This document shows positions 45,435-53,474 of a stretch of 64,000 bases of DNA, piece after piece. This DNA comes from Candidatus Pyrohabitans jungbluthii (GTDB lineage: Archaea > Hydrothermarchaeota > Hydrothermarchaeia > Hydrothermarchaeales > BMS3B): positions 62,001 through 126,000 of the forward strand of contig MTMD02000001.1 in the NCBI GenBank assembly GCA_002010065.2. Direction: 5' to 3'. The notes beneath the pieces were generated by a model. It saw only the letters and a program-made list of their open reading frames with translations. It was not told the origin of the DNA and did no database searches. Each line of letters begins with the position of its first letter. Position 1 is the stretch's first letter. The position numbers were made by a program, and so were the translations under genes.

Positions 45435-46370
45435 ATGGACGTAGCAGAAATCCGCCAGAGGTTTGCAGAGATCAACCCGAAATTCGTGAAGAGGTACGCA
45501 AAGATAGACGATACTGACGAGTTTTACATATACTCAGCAAAGCCTCTGCGACCAAGCATACGGGTTAATACTCTAAAAGCAGATGTCGAAGAGGTTGTGG
45601 AGAGGCTCAGCGAGAGGTTTGAGCTTGAGCCTGTGCCCTGGTGTCCCGAGGGCTTCTGGGTGAGAGGGGAAGAGAAAGTGAGTACTACCATGGAGCATGC
45701 TCTGGGCTTAATTTTTGTTCAGGAAGCGGCGTCCATGCTTCCCCCAGTGGTTTTAGACGTGGAGCCGGGCATGCTTGTGCTGGATGTTGCCGCCTCGCCT
45801 GGAGCGAAAAGCACGCAGATAGCCCAGTACATGCGCAACCAGGGCTGTCTCATTGCCAATGACGTTAGGATGGAGCGAGCAAGGATACTCGCCTCCAACC
45901 TGCAGCGCTGCGGAGTGCTCATCGCAAAGGTTACCCTTAGCGATGGGCGGAGCTTTTCCAGGTATCGCGAAACCTTTGACCGCGTGCTTCTAGACGCACC
46001 ATGCAGCAACGCTGGCATGGTGCGCAAGAACTACAAGTACCTCAAAATATGGGGACAGCGCCGCCCTAAAAAGTACTCCAAGCTTCAGAAGGAACTTATA
46101 AGCGCTGCCTATGAGGCGTTAAAGCCGGGTGGGGTGCTGGTCTACTCCACCTGCACCCTTGACCCGGTGGAGAATGAGGGGGTGGTTGACCACCTGCTGA
46201 TGAACACAGATGCAGAGATTGAGGAGCCAAAGCTTCCTGTTAAGAGGCATCCTGCGTTTTTAGAGTTTGAGGGCAAGAGCTACACCAGCGAGGTGCGCAA
46301 GTGCCTGCGCCTGCATCCCCAGGACAATGACACCGAGGGTTTCTTCGTGGCGAAGGTGGTGAAGCCATGA
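45435..46370 (+). CDS. NOL1/NOP2/Sun-family RNA m5C methyltransferase
   Basis: SAM-dependent methyltransferase acting on cytosine-5 in tRNA or rRNA. The sequence has LRPSIRVNTLKAD, the SAM motif VLDVAASPGAKSTQIAQYM, the motif-IV catalytic LLDAPCSNAGMV and motif-VI YSTCTLDPVENEGVV, both Cys present. Motif IV usually reads PCSGTG or PCSxxG, so SNAG is a small variant. Length 311. The next ORF, overlapping by 4 bases, carries the PUA-type RNA-binding domain that in other members is fused to the methyltransferase. Confidence 0.93.
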   Translation: MDVAEIRQRFAEINPKFVKRYAKIDDTDEFYIYSAKPLRPSIRVNTLKADVEEVVERLSERFELEPVPWCPEGFWVRGEEKVSTTMEHALGLIFVQEAASMLPPVVLDVEPGMLVLDVAASPGAKSTQIAQYMRNQGCLIANDVRMERARILASNLQRCGVLIAKVTLSDGRSFSRYRETFDRVLLDAPCSNAGMVRKNYKYLKIWGQRRPKKYSKLQKELISAAYEALKPGGVLVYSTCTLDPVENEGVVDHLLMNTDAEIEEPKLPVKRHPAFLEFEGKSYTSEVRKCLRLHPQDNDTEGFFVAKVVKP

Positions 46371-46768
46371 GCGTTACAATGGTACTTGAACTCCTCAAGG
46401 AGCAGTTCGGTGTCGAGAGCATTGACTTCAAGCTGCGCGAAGGCGGAAGCGGGCGTTATTACGCCTACAGGGAATGCGAGCTTGAGATTGAGGAGTTCGC
46501 CTCTGGGGTATACTTCGGAAAGCTGGAGAAAGATGGTCTTCGCCTCTCTGTGGAAGGGTGCTATCTTGTGGGGAGGAATGCTACAAAGGGTATGGTGGAG
46601 GTGAGCAGAGAGCAGGCGGAGCAATGGATGCGCGGCGAAGACCTGGAGATTGAGGCTAGGGGCTATGTGATTCTCCGCTGGGGGAGCTACTTCTTAGGAT
46701 GCGGAAAGGGCAAAGGTGGGAAGATTCTGAACTACCTGCCAAAGGAGAGGAGGGTGCCTTCACCGTAA
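46367..46768 (+). CDS. PUA-type RNA-binding partner of the m5C methyltransferase
   Basis: The 133-residue protein resembles the C-terminal RNA-binding module of RsmF-like enzymes: LKEQFGVESIDFKLREGGSGRYYAY, a central YFGKLEKDGLRLSVEGCYLVG, and the end GYVILRWGSYFLGCGKGK with KILNYLPKERR. The ATG lies in an ATGA overlap with the methyltransferase stop, so the two products are made together, and a split enzyme is a likely reading. Confidence 0.75.
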   Translation: MSVTMVLELLKEQFGVESIDFKLREGGSGRYYAYRECELEIEEFASGVYFGKLEKDGLRLSVEGCYLVGRNATKGMVEVSREQAEQWMRGEDLEIEARGYVILRWGSYFLGCGKGKGGKILNYLPKERRVPSP

Positions 46769-46770
46769 CC

Positions 46771-46818
46771 TTTATATACCTAATCATGCTACTATGTAGC
46801 ATGCTAACAAATAGCATG
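46771..46818 (+). promoter_or_regulatory. TATA box and double palindromic operator of the aromatic pathway gene
   Basis: TTTATATAC (46771-46779) is the TATA box. Just after it CATGCTAC-TAT-GTAGCATG (46785-46803) is a perfect 8-3-8 palindrome, and CATGCTA-ACAAA-TAGCATG (46800-46818) is a second 7-5-7 palindrome sharing its GCATG core. The pair covers the expected transcription start, the usual place for archaeal repressor sites. The repressor is not known. Confidence 0.75.
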
Positions 46819-46829
46819 AAGGTGGAAAG

Positions 46830-47627
46830 ATGAGCGAGATTGGCAAGCGCGTCAGACTTGAGAGGATAATAAACCGCGAGACGAGAAAGACAATAATAGT
46901 TCCCATGGACCATGGCGTGAGCTCAGGACCAATCGCGGGCTTAATAGACATGCCTGCAGCGGTGAACAGCGTTGCTGAGGGTGGAGCGAATGCGGTGCTT
47001 CTCCATAAGGGCATAATCAAACATGGACACCGCGGCTATGGGCGAGATATTGGTCTAATAATGCATCTCTCCGGAAGCACCTCGCTTTCACCTGACCCCA
47101 ACAACAAGGTGCTCGTCGCAACAGTAGAGGAGGCGATAAAACTCGGAGCAGACGCTGTAAGCATCCATGTCAATGTAGGCGCGGACGACGAAGCTGAGAT
47201 GCTCACCCAGCTTGGCGAGATAAGCGCAAAGTGCATGGAGTGGGGCATACCTCTCCTAGCTATGATGTACCCCAGGGGAAGGAAAATTGAGAGCGAGCAC
47301 GACGTTGAGGTGGTTAAGCACGCTGCCCGCGTGGGTGCAGAGCTGGGCGCAGATATAGTTAAGACGAACTACACAGGAGACGTGGATACCTTCAAAGAGG
47401 TTGTCAAGGGCTGCCCGGTGCCGGTGGTTATTGCAGGTGGCCCCAAGATGAGCACCGACCGCGAAGTGCTTGAGATGGTAGCAGGCGCAATAGAGGCTGG
47501 CGCTGCGGGAACGAGCATAGGCAGAAACATTTTCCAGCACACCTCGCCAACTAAAATGGTGCGCGCCATCGCGGCGATAGTGCATGAAGGTAAAAGTGTG
47601 GATGAGGCTATGAAGCTTCTCCAGTAG
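46830..47627 (+). CDS. aroA': 2-amino-3,7-dideoxy-D-threo-hept-6-ulosonate synthase
   Basis: This class I aldolase-like enzyme makes ADH from 6-deoxy-5-ketofructose phosphate and aspartate semialdehyde in the archaeal shikimate route. Marks are [44 protein letters not shown], the Schiff-base lysine region [12 protein letters not shown] and [15 protein letters not shown]. Length 265 is normal. GGTGGAAAG precedes the start. It is followed by DHQ synthase II, the next enzyme, which settles the role against ordinary fructose-bisphosphate aldolase. Confidence 0.93.
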   Translation: MSEIGKRVRLERIINRETRKTIIVPMDHGVSSGPIAGLIDMPAAVNSVAEGGANAVLLHKGIIKHGHRGYGRDIGLIMHLSGSTSLSPDPNNKVLVATVEEAIKLGADAVSIHVNVGADDEAEMLTQLGEISAKCMEWGIPLLAMMYPRGRKIESEHDVEVVKHAARVGAELGADIVKTNYTGDVDTFKEVVKGCPVPVVIAGGPKMSTDREVLEMVAGAIEAGAAGTSIGRNIFQHTSPTKMVRAIAAIVHEGKSVDEAMKLLQ

Positions 47628-47630
47628 CGA

Positions 47631-47699
47631 AACTTCGTCACCCTATCGCTTCGCGAGACGGGTAACTTCGTCACCCTATCGCCTGACGGCGAAACGGGT
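47631..47699. repeat. two tandem copies of a 33/36-base unit
   Basis: Both units start AACTTCGTCACCCTATCGC and end with a short variable stem (CTTCGCGAG or CCTGACGGCG) plus ACGGGT. Unit 1 covers 47631-47663 and unit 2 47664-47699. Located between the ADH-synthase and DHQ-synthase genes, they may form hairpins in the mRNA. Confidence 0.7.
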
Positions 47700-47744
47700 A
47701 ACCCTTATTACCTCTTCATGCAAAGATTATGCAAAGGTGGTGCA

Positions 47745-48857
47745 ATGAAGTTTTTCTGGGTAGATGCAACCTCTGGCGAAAGCTGGGATGAGCGTAAGGC
47801 AGTAATAACCACCAGCCTTGAATCAGGCGCCGCTGGCGTGGTGGTGCGCAGCGAGGACGCAGAGAAGGCTGCCAAGCTGGGCAAGGTGAAGCTGGTCTGC
47901 GAGGGCGATGGATGCGATTGTACGCTGGTGCGCTTCGCCGATAAGGAGCTTCCCTCAAGGCTGGAAGAACTGGAGGATATGGCTCTGGTCAGAGAACTAA
48001 AGGAGAAGGGCAGGGAAGTCGCTGCCTACGTTGAGATTCTCAGCAAAGCCCACGAGAGGTTGGCGGCGCAATTAGCAAGGCTCGCCGATTATATAATCGT
48101 TGTGGGGAAGGACTGGAAGGTAATCCCCCTTGAGAACCTCATAGCAGAGCTTCAGAAGGAAGATGTGAAGGTAATCGCTGGCGTTAAAAACGCGGAGGAT
48201 GCAAAGCTAGCGCTTGAGACCCTCGAGGTGGGTACAGATGGCGTGCTCTTAGAGAGCGATGACGTTAATGAAATAAAGCGCGTCTCAAGCATAGTTTCGC
48301 GCAGTGCGGAGAGGCTTGAGCTAACCTGCGCGAAGGTTGTGAATCTCAGGCAGGTGGGCATGGGCGACCGCGTGTGTATAGACACTGCCTCGCTGCTAAA
48401 GATAGGAGAGGGTATGCTGGTTGGAAGCCAGGCGGCTGGGCTCTTTCTTATCCACTCAGAAACTCTGGAGAGCGAGTATGTTGCCTCTCGCCCATTCCGC
48501 GTGAATGCAGGGGCAGTGCACGCTTATGTTCTTGCCCCGGGAGGAAAGACGCGCTACCTGAGCGAACTTAAGGCAGGGGACGAGGTTTTAGCAGTCGATG
48601 CTGAAGGAAACACCCGCAGGGTTATTGTGGGCAGGGTGAAGATAGAGCGTCGCCCTCTAATGCTGGTTGAAGCGGAGGTGGATGGCAGAGTTTACAAGAC
48701 ACTGCTCCAGAACGCTGAGACCATCAACCTAGTCACCAAGGACGGAAAGCCCATCTCTGTGGCGAAACTCAAGGTTGGGGATGAGGTGCTGATTTACTGC
48801 GCCAGCGAGGGCAGGCACTTCGGCATGGAAGTGGAGGAGACGGTAATAGAGCGGTGA
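47745..48857 (+). CDS. aroB': 3-dehydroquinate synthase II
   Basis: This NAD-dependent enzyme converts ADH to 3-dehydroquinate in archaea. The start MKFFWVDATSGESWDERKAV is the family N-terminus; later motifs are VGMGDRVCIDTASLLKIGEGMLVGSQAAGLFL and NAGAVHAYVLAPGGKTRYLSEL. Length 370 is typical. ATG 47745 follows GGTGG; a longer frame to 47718 is not supported. Upstream spacer carries the tandem repeats. Confidence 0.94.
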   Translation: MKFFWVDATSGESWDERKAVITTSLESGAAGVVVRSEDAEKAAKLGKVKLVCEGDGCDCTLVRFADKELPSRLEELEDMALVRELKEKGREVAAYVEILSKAHERLAAQLARLADYIIVVGKDWKVIPLENLIAELQKEDVKVIAGVKNAEDAKLALETLEVGTDGVLLESDDVNEIKRVSSIVSRSAERLELTCAKVVNLRQVGMGDRVCIDTASLLKIGEGMLVGSQAAGLFLIHSETLESEYVASRPFRVNAGAVHAYVLAPGGKTRYLSELKAGDEVLAVDAEGNTRRVIVGRVKIERRPLMLVEAEVDGRVYKTLLQNAETINLVTKDGKPISVAKLKVGDEVLIYCASEGRHFGMEVEETVIER

Positions 48858-49472
48858 TTATCGCCCTTTCTCTAATGCTTTTTTAAACGCGGCGATGTGC
48901 ACCTCACCGGCGAAGTGCAGCGGAGCCTTTTTACCCTGAGCAACTTCATACCCGGCGGCGGCTCTGCATATGAACTGCACCTCAAGGGCAAATCGCTGCA
49001 CAGCCTTTTCCACAGGCATGCCCACTATTTTCTCTGCCGCTTCCCAGGTGGCGCCGCAGGGTGCACCCTTCTTCACCCTTACGTTGGCGACCTTTCCCTC
49101 GCGTACCTCAACCTCAAGCTCCGGCGTGCCAAAGCGCCGAGCGTATTCCCCTGCTTCCTTCACCTCGCCCAGACCGCAGCACGTGGGCGGGGTTATTGCG
49201 CCGGCGATGCGCCTCCCTGGAGAGATAACTGGTATCCCCTTGCGTTTCGCAACTTCGGCGAGAAACTCACTCAGGTCAGGATGATAAAGGTAGTCAAGCA
49301 CAAGCTCAGCCTCGAAATCGCTGGAAATGTAATCCTCGGGCTCATCTATAATCTCCGGCAGCACCTCAGGTACTGTAAAAATCTTTGTTATCTCAATATC
49401 TCTGCCATACTTTTCAATACCAGCTATTTTGTGGATTCCTCGCCCACCCCTCTGAAAAACAACAATCCTCAT
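48858..49472 (-). CDS. DUF166 family protein
   Basis: The protein begins MRIVVFQRGGRGIHKIAGIE and has PISPGRRIAGAITPPTCCGLG and VRVKKGAPCGATWEAAEKIVG, all features of the archaeal DUF166 family, which has conserved Cys residues suited to a metal or Fe-S site. Function unknown to me. The start ATG 49472 overlaps the stop of a 46-residue Cys-containing protein by one base (TGATG), so they are coupled. Convergent with aroB' (no gap). Confidence 0.85.
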   Translation of the reverse strand: MRIVVFQRGGRGIHKIAGIEKYGRDIEITKIFTVPEVLPEIIDEPEDYISSDFEAELVLDYLYHPDLSEFLAEVAKRKGIPVISPGRRIAGAITPPTCCGLGEVKEAGEYARRFGTPELEVEVREGKVANVRVKKGAPCGATWEAAEKIVGMPVEKAVQRFALEVQFICRAAAGYEVAQGKKAPLHFAGEVHIAAFKKALEKGR

Positions 49473-49612
49473 CACGGACCCGGCTGAAAATCTGGGCAGC
49501 TCCTGTTTTTCTCTATATTCAAATTCCAGCGGTTATGCATAAGGCACCTGTACCGCATGTTGTAGTCAGTTATCAAATTCTCCAGCAGGGCACAGTCCTC
49601 GCACCTTACCAT
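49472..49612 (-). CDS. 46-residue Cys-containing protein upstream of DUF166
   Basis: ATG at 49612 on the minus strand reads MVRCEDCALLENLITDYNMR then YRCLMHNRWNLNIEKN and RSCPDFQPGP. Cys4, Cys7, Cys23 and Cys39 make a CxxC...C...C set typical of small zinc or Fe-S proteins. Its stop overlaps the DUF166 start (TGATG). A family of Cys-rich microproteins of this shape is common in archaea; role unknown. Confidence 0.65.
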   Translation of the reverse strand: MVRCEDCALLENLITDYNMRYRCLMHNRWNLNIEKNRSCPDFQPGP

Positions 49613-49716
49613 GGCACCACCATAGCTGCTGGGATTTAGGGTTTTTGTGGGTTGTTGTGTATATAAATGTTTCCCTTAATTTCTATTTTTTTCTACCCTA
49701 ACTCCTGCCTTCCAAG

Positions 49717-50043
49717 CTATTCATTATTTTTATTATAATGCTCAACCTCCACGTCCAGAGTAATTACCAGACCCTCGCCCAGCATTTCCTTTATTTTTGG
49801 AAGCACGCTCTCTATTGCACCGCTCTCTGCTATGGTGTCAATAACCACAGGCAGGTCCATGCTGAATCTTAAAATGTCAACTGAGTGTTCGCCACTCTTT
49901 GGACCATAGCTCTCTATCCCTCTGAGCACAGTTGCTCCAGGTATGCCGCTCCTCTTTAAAAGCTCCAGCACCGCCTTGTAGGCAGGCTTCCCTTTGTATT
50001 TATAACTTTCACCTATGTAAATTCTAAGCCATTTAGCTTTCAC
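49717..50043 (-). CDS. DUF190 family protein
   Basis: The 108-residue protein starts KAKWLRIYIGESYKYKGKPA and has LLKRSGIPGATVLRGIESYGPKS and VIDTIAESGAIESVLPKI, the DUF190 (PII-like fold) signature. DUF190 genes commonly accompany fluoride channels. The GTG start overlaps the FluC stop (GTGA), so it is part of the fluoride operon; it may regulate the channel. Confidence 0.88.
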   Translation of the reverse strand: MKAKWLRIYIGESYKYKGKPAYKAVLELLKRSGIPGATVLRGIESYGPKSGEHSVDILRFSMDLPVVIDTIAESGAIESVLPKIKEMLGEGLVITLDVEVEHYNKNNE

Positions 50044-50387
50044 AGAATCCCTCCTGACAGTTTTTTGCCCAAGGCAAAGGCTATAGCACCAAGGAACAGG
50101 TTAAGAGTTATATTTAAAAGAAAACCCTTAAAGTTTCCCCTTTCCGCTAACCTGAAGCTCTCATAGCTCAGAGTTGAGAAGGTTGTGAGGGAGCCAGAAA
50201 AACCCACGGCAAAGAAGAAGTATACTTCATTCCTACCTTCTATGAAAAAGGGGAGAAGAAAGCAGCCCAGAGTGTTCACTGTGAGAGTACCTAGGGGTAT
50301 TTCCTTGAATCCAGGAATTCTGTAGAGGTAGTAGCGCAGCGCTGCACCTAAAGAGCCTCCCAGGGCAACGAGAATAGCGCTTTCCAT
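50040..50387 (-). CDS. fluC: fluoride channel FluC/CrcB (second gene)
   Basis: FluC exports fluoride as a dual-topology dimer. The 115-residue protein has four TM helices, GGSLGAALRYYLYR at the N-terminus, LTVNTLGCFLL, and the fluoride-path GFSGSLTTFSTLSYESF. GGAGGG precedes the start. Two fluC genes in tandem usually form an antiparallel heterodimer. Confidence 0.94.
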   Translation of the reverse strand: MESAILVALGGSLGAALRYYLYRIPGFKEIPLGTLTVNTLGCFLLPFFIEGRNEVYFFFAVGFSGSLTTFSTLSYESFRLAERGNFKGFLLNITLNLFLGAIAFALGKKLSGGIL

Positions 50388-50391
50388 TCAC

Positions 50392-50781
50392 TCAATCCCT
50401 CCTGGCAAGGTACAGAGCGAAAGCTCTGCCTGAGTAAACTGAAGCAAGACCCAGAATAAAGTTTGAGGTGATATAGATAAAGCTCTGAAGGAAAGGAAGG
50501 TTGAAAGCATCGTAAATAAAAGTAGAAAAGGTGGTGAAGCTTCCCAAGATGCCTGCTGCTATAAGAACTCTGCTCTGCGCTGACAGGGCACCAATATATA
50601 TCTCCTCGTACATGAGAAAGCCCAGCAAAAGGCACCCGAGGATATTAACAGCCAGAGTTGAGTAGGGCTGGGGTATTGCGCCGGAGAAGATATAGCGGAG
50701 GGTTGCTCCAGCACCACCCCCAAGGGCCACAAGAATGTAGGGCTCGACAGCTACAAGCTTGTAATAGGCTGAGTTCTTCAA
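50392..50781 (-). CDS. fluC: fluoride channel FluC/CrcB (first gene)
   Basis: Four TM helices with GGGAGATLRYIFSG, LAVNILGCLLLGFL and LGSFTTFSTFIYDAF. I place the start at a TTG (50781), because AGGAGGT at 50789-50795 lies 7 bases before it and is the only strong Shine-Dalgarno. An ATG further upstream at 50829 is inside the fluoride riboswitch and would make a longer N-terminus without family support. From TTG the protein has 129 residues. It is first in the operon fluC-fluC-DUF190. Confidence 0.88.
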   Translation of the reverse strand: MKNSAYYKLVAVEPYILVALGGGAGATLRYIFSGAIPQPYSTLAVNILGCLLLGFLMYEEIYIGALSAQSRVLIAAGILGSFTTFSTFIYDAFNLPFLQSFIYITSNFILGLASVYSGRAFALYLARRD

Positions 50782-50819
50782 GAAGTGAACCTCCTGATGA
50801 AGCCTCGTCAGCTCAATAA

Positions 50820-50874
50820 AAGGAGTCATCAGCCCTCAGTAGGCTTTGGTGCAGGTGGACGACTCCATCACCCT
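50820..50874 (-). promoter_or_regulatory. fluoride riboswitch (crcB motif)
   Basis: On the minus strand GGGTGATGGAGTC (50861-50873) matches the 5-prime conserved block, AGCC/GGCT forms the inner hairpin, and GCTGATGACTCC (50822-50833) is the 3-prime block, with GGAGTC and GACTCC pairing. The class-defining conserved positions are met. It lies 25 bases before the SD of the first fluC gene. Confidence 0.9.
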
Positions 50875-51011
50875 CTCTTCCATCATCTGATAACAGCATA
50901 AATGTTTTTTATTCACTATTTATTACTCAGCCCAATCAGTTTAAGGAATAACCCACAGCACCAACCTCAATATTTTTAACTCCCAAGAGCAATACAAAGC
51001 GTGTGGTGGAT

Positions 51012-52037
51012 ATGAAGACAATTGAGCTTAAAGGCGAAAAGGTTGTAATGATAGACCAGACGCTTCTCCCGCGGGAAGTTAAGCTTATAGAGTGCATCGA
51101 CACAGAGTGCATCGCCGAGGCGATAGAAAACCTGAGAATACGCGGCGCACCCGCGCTGGGCGTTGCCGCCGCCTTCGCCCTCGCCCAGACGGCGCTGAAG
51201 TATGCGAACTCGCCGAGAGAGGTTGTACTTTCCGAGCTGGAGAAGACCTACAAGCGCATAAAGGCTACCCGCCCCACTGCGGTAAACCTGCACCTAGCTC
51301 TCGAGAGGGTTATGAGCAGGGCAAGGGAAAGTGAAAACCCGGCTGAAGCTGCGTATAAAGAGGCTCTCAGGATTTACGATGAGGATTTCGAGGCGAACAA
51401 GAGGCTGGGCGAGTACGGAGCTGAGCTTCTCGAAGATGGCGACGTCGTGCTTACGCACTGCAACACCGGTGCCCTTGCCACAGCCAGCTACGGCACCGCA
51501 TTGGGTGTTATAATCACAGCATGGCATCAGGGCAAGAAGCTTAAGGTGTTTGCCGACGAAACGCGACCACTACTCCAGGGGGCTCGTCTCACAGCCTGGG
51601 AGCTGGTCCAGGAGGATATACCGGTGACGGTTATCACAGACAGCAGCGCCGCCTATGTGATGCGCACCCAGGGGGTGAGCAAGGTTATAGTGGGCGCTGA
51701 CAGAATCGCTGCCAACGGCGATACCGCCAACAAGATAGGAACCTATTCCCTTGCGATACTCGCAAAGGAACACGGGATACCATTCTACGTCGCCGCTCCC
51801 CTCTCAACGATAGACCTGGCGACGCCCAGCGGTGAGCACATACCCGTGGAATACAGGAAGCGCGAGGAGATTGAGTTCTTCAACGGCCAGCGCATTGTGC
51901 CTGCGGAAGCAGAAATACTCAACCCGGCGTTCGACGTTACACCTGCGGAGTACATCTCCGGCATAATAACAGAAGCCGGTGTGCTCACCCCACCCTACGA
52001 GGAGAGCATACGAAGAGCTTTCGAGAGAAAGCGCTAA
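51012..52037 (+). CDS. mtnA: methylthioribose-1-phosphate isomerase / eIF2B-like
   Basis: MtnA isomerises methylthioribose-1-phosphate in methionine salvage; archaea also use relatives for ribose-1,5-bisphosphate. Marks are VVMIDQTLLPREVKLIEC, IRGAPALGVAAAFALA, THCNTGALATASYGTALG (active-site Cys), ADETRPLLQGARLTAWEL and VGADRIAANGDTANKIGTY (active-site Asp). The pattern fits MtnA better than ribose-1,5-bisphosphate isomerase. Start uncertain between GTG 51003 and ATG 51012; a TATA-like ATATTTTTAA lies about 35 bases upstream. Length about 341. Confidence 0.92.
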   Translation: MKTIELKGEKVVMIDQTLLPREVKLIECIDTECIAEAIENLRIRGAPALGVAAAFALAQTALKYANSPREVVLSELEKTYKRIKATRPTAVNLHLALERVMSRARESENPAEAAYKEALRIYDEDFEANKRLGEYGAELLEDGDVVLTHCNTGALATASYGTALGVIITAWHQGKKLKVFADETRPLLQGARLTAWELVQEDIPVTVITDSSAAYVMRTQGVSKVIVGADRIAANGDTANKIGTYSLAILAKEHGIPFYVAAPLSTIDLATPSGEHIPVEYRKREEIEFFNGQRIVPAEAEILNPAFDVTPAEYISGIITEAGVLTPPYEESIRRAFERKR

Positions 52038-52070
52038 GTTATTTATATAAACCAGGGGTTTAATGCTATT

Positions 52071-53474
52071 ATGCGCCTCTACATCCTTCTTCTGCTGCTT
52101 GTCCCTCTCGCTCATGCAGAAACACAGCTCAGCGCTGTAGAGCACAACATAACCTACTTTCTTGGCAAGGAGAACGTCTCGGTAAAGGAGGACATAATCC
52201 TCAAAAACAGGCCCTTCTCAGTAACCTCGCCCATATATTACTACCTCGGGACAGATGCAGAGAGTATAAGTGTGGAGGTCACCGGCGGGGCTGATTATAA
52301 GATCGACGAGACCTATGGAGGGGTGATATTTAATTTTAGAAATGCCTACGCCACAAAGGTGAAGATTAAGCTACTCTACTCCTATCCCCAAAGCCTGCGC
52401 AGAAGCGATGGGAGTTACCTGCTCGCAGGCGAAGCTCTAAAGCGGGTGTACCCCTGGGGAATTAATGTGGTGAACCTGCGCTTTGTTCTTCCGCCAGGGT
52501 TCACCTTCGGAGAGGTCTCGCCCGAGCCACAGGAGAGGGGAGAGAGCTACCTTCTCTACAGGATAACCTACCTCGATGCTCGCGCATATGAGGGATTCCC
52601 GGTAAGCATCGAATATGCCAACTACCGCGAACTTGCAGAGAAAAGCCTGAGCCTGGCAAAAGCGAGAGAGCATGACACCTTCCTCGCTGTGAAGGACGCA
52701 AACCAGAGCATCGAGAATGCTCGAAGCTACGGGGCAAACCAGTCGCAAGCGTTGGCAAGCTTCAACGAGGCACTTACCCACCTCCAGAACTACTTCCAGC
52801 TTGTGAAGCAGGCAGAGCTTATCCTTGAGAAGAACAGTTATGAGGCTTATAGAAAGGCATCCTCAGCGGTAGAGGAGCTTGAGCTCGCGGGCATAAAGGC
52901 GAGGGAGGCCTACAGCAGAGCGAACTTTGCAATTCAGCTCACCCTTGAGAAGAGGCTTGCTACCTTTGAGGAGAACTTAACTAGCTTGAGCAAAGAGGAG
53001 CCGGAAGTGCAGCGCGTTGTCGTGGTAGAGCAGCCCGCGAAAGGCATAAACCTGTACAAGTACGCCTTTTTTGCTCTTGCAGTGCTCTTTATAATATTCA
53101 TCGCAAGCGAGGCTTACCGCATCCTAACACCAAAAAGCTACCGCAGAAGAAGCAGCGTAAAGGATTTCAGGGTGATTGGCGACCTGAAGAGAAAGACTTT
53201 CAACGGATTTGAGAAGAAGGTGGCTAAGGTCAAGCGGGGCGTTGACCTTGCGCAGGAGATTCGAAACCTGAGAAAACGAAGGGAGAAGCTGAAGCTGGGT
53301 ATAGAGAACGCCCGAAAGAAGTTCACCTCTGGCGAGATAACCGCTGAGCTGTATGAGCTGGAGAGAGGGAAGTTTGAGAGGGAGATAGAGGAGATAGACC
53401 GCAGGATTGCGCTGCTGGAGAAGGAGCTTAGTGAGATTAAGAGGCATGGGCATGAGGAAGGTAAGGCAGATTGA
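52071..53474 (+). CDS. secreted/membrane protein with helical stalk and cytoplasmic coiled coil
   Basis: A signal peptide (1-16, LYILLLLLVPLAHA) is followed by a beta-rich domain (about 17-180), a helical region with several Asn-x-Ser/Thr sites (about 185-320), a TM helix (about 325-348) and a basic cytoplasmic coiled coil (about 380-467). This is a type I membrane protein. Not recognised as a family. The last 29 bases overlap the deoxyhypusine synthase gene; the TATA-like TTATTTATATAA lies at 52038-52049. Function unknown; an outside-in scaffold is possible. Confidence 0.82.
   Translation: MRLYILLLLLVPLAHAETQLSAVEHNITYFLGKENVSVKEDIILKNRPFSVTSPIYYYLGTDAESISVEVTGGADYKIDETYGGVIFNFRNAYATKVKIKLLYSYPQSLRRSDGSYLLAGEALKRVYPWGINVVNLRFVLPPGFTFGEVSPEPQERGESYLLYRITYLDARAYEGFPVSIEYANYRELAEKSLSLAKAREHDTFLAVKDANQSIENARSYGANQSQALASFNEALTHLQNYFQLVKQAELILEKNSYEAYRKASSAVEELELAGIKAREAYSRANFAIQLTLEKRLATFEENLTSLSKEEPEVQRVVVVEQPAKGINLYKYAFFALAVLFIIFIASEAYRILTPKSYRRRSSVKDFRVIGDLKRKTFNGFEKKVAKVKRGVDLAQEIRNLRKRREKLKLGIENARKKFTSGEITAELYELERGKFEREIEEIDRRIALLEKELSEIKRHGHEEGKAD

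Noticed and set aside
46830-47627. Class I fructose-bisphosphate aldolase
   Set aside because: Sequence is close to that family, but the adjacent DHQ synthase II makes ADH synthase the better call.
47631-47699. CRISPR array
   Set aside because: Only two units, no spacers of uniform length and no cas genes.
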